From Helicobacteraceae bacterium UBA6016 (GTDB lineage: Bacteria > Campylobacterota > Campylobacteria > Campylobacterales > UBA6016): DNA of 6,095 nt. This document shows positions 5,391-6,095 of the stretch, in pieces (positions within the stretch are counted from its first letter, which is position 1; every line of letters begins with the position of its first letter). The position numbers and the translations under genes are program-made. The stretch is taken from positions 48,957-55,051 of the forward strand of contig DIZY01000100.1 of the NCBI GenBank assembly GCA_002428055.1, written 5' to 3'. A model generated the notes under the pieces. That model was given only the letters and a program-made list of their open reading frames with translations. It had not been told where the DNA came from and did no database searches.

Positions 5391-6095
5391 ACTCTTCAAA
5401 CCTAACGATATTTTTTCGTTCACTTACCAAAAACAGGGTTTCGATTGGCGGATTGCGGGGCGCTTCGAAATACCCGTCTGTTAATACGATTAGCGTAGCT
5501 TCACGGACAAGCTCTTCGTCTTGTTCTACAAATTCGTATACGCACTCTATATCTGTTCCGCCGTCCGTCTTTGGAATGCGGAAAAGCTCTTCACAAAAAG
5601 GTTCGGAGCCGCTTAGCCTGACTACTAGATTTTTATTGATTTTTGAATCGAATGGCAGAAGCGTTATTTTGTATTCGCTAAAGCTCTGTACCACCGATGA
5701 AGCAGCCCCCAGAAAGCGGCGATACTCTTCTTCGCCGACTGACATTGAACTGTCAATAGCGATATAAAGATTCAAAAATTCGTTTGGCCTAATAAACCCC
5801 GGCATATAGATGCCCTGATGTATATATCTGCGATTTGGCCGCTCAAAACTCTCTCTTTTTTCAAACAGCGATACGCACAGATACTCTTTTAGCACATCAT
5901 CAAAGCGAATATCGGGCTTTATTATTTCGCCTATCTCAAGAAGTAGCCCCTCAGATATTGCGGCGTCCGCTTTTGCCATAGACAAAGCCTGTACCAAAAG
6001 TGCGTCTAGCGCTTCGCCATCCCCGTCATTTTCAGCGCTAGAGTGGTCTGATTCCTCTAAGTCTTTTTGCTCGCCCTCACCGTCCTCTTCGCTTT
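5362..6095 (-). CDS. DUF2201-type VWA-like protein (putative metallopeptidase-VWA fusion), N-terminus outside window
   Basis: About 243 residues are visible and the frame is open to the right edge; the TTG at 5997 is internal, not a start. The visible part begins with an acidic linker (SEEDGEGEQKDLEESD), then a helical segment and FERPNRRYIHQGIYMPGF, a hallmark of DUF2201 proteins just before the VWA domain. The VWA domain has a complete metal-binding MIDAS site: DSSMS (5740-5754), the Thr of GGTD, and the Asp of LTDG. Family members carry an N-terminal metallopeptidase-like domain of about 150-200 residues, expected beyond 6095; its HExxH-type site cannot be checked here. They are commonly encoded next to a MoxR-type AAA+ ATPase and are thought to act with it in remodelling or maturing target proteins in the cytoplasm. 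It is upstream of, and overlaps, the two helical paralogues. Confidence 0.88.
   Translation of the reverse strand, partial: SEEDGEGEQKDLEESDHSSAENDGDGEALDALLVQALSMAKADAAISEGLLLEIGEIIKPDIRFDDVLKEYLCVSLFEKRESFERPNRRYIHQGIYMPGFIRPNEFLNLYIAIDSSMSVGEEEYRRFLGAASSVVQSFSEYKITLLPFDSKINKNLVVRLSGSEPFCEELFRIPKTDGGTDIECVYEFVEQDEELVREATLIVLTDGYFEAPRNPPIETLFLVSERKNIVRFEEYGKTIWLGI

Overview
The window is bacterial and dense in genes. Base composition is moderately AT-rich, Shine-Dalgarno sites sit in A-rich leaders, AGA and ATA codons are common, and -10 elements read TAAAAT or TATAGT. These traits, with the lipoproteins present, fit a Campylobacterota genome, perhaps Campylobacter itself. This is an inference from style: there is no rRNA or taxonomic marker gene.

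Layout from left to right. (1) Positions 1-940 (+) hold the 3' part of an AAA/DUF4143 ATPase gene cut by the left edge. (2) Positions 1013-2316 (-) hold a two-gene lipoprotein operon: a clear TraT homologue, then an unrecognised 170-residue lipoprotein. A perfect 10-bp hairpin at 976-1005 separates this operon from the converging ATPase gene. (3) A 147-bp divergent promoter region leads into three tightly spaced small genes (+, 2464-3400): a protein with a DUF2283-like N-terminus, a protein with two membrane segments, and a membrane-anchored coiled-coil protein. (4) Positions 3401-3752 are a 352-bp AT-rich gap with short direct repeats and palindromes but no convincing gene. (5) Positions 3753-4100 (+) encode a small two-TM protein with a probable exported, disulfide-bonded tail. 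(6) Positions 4118-6095 (-) hold an operon with overlapping genes, running in from the right edge: a DUF2201-type VWA protein with an intact MIDAS site, then two helical proteins that are recognisable paralogues of each other.

How the genes may work together. The right-hand operon is the most system-like part. DUF2201 VWA proteins usually work with a MoxR-type AAA+ ATPase, which would be expected just beyond the right edge. The two helical paralogues, coupled by overlapping reading frames, are candidates for dedicated adaptors or substrates of that machine. The TraT pair would act in the outer membrane. The middle genes form a small membrane-protein operon of unknown role. The DUF4143 ATPase, small membrane genes and AT-rich spacer give an accessory-region flavour, but no integrase, transposase, tRNA, CRISPR array or att site is visible.
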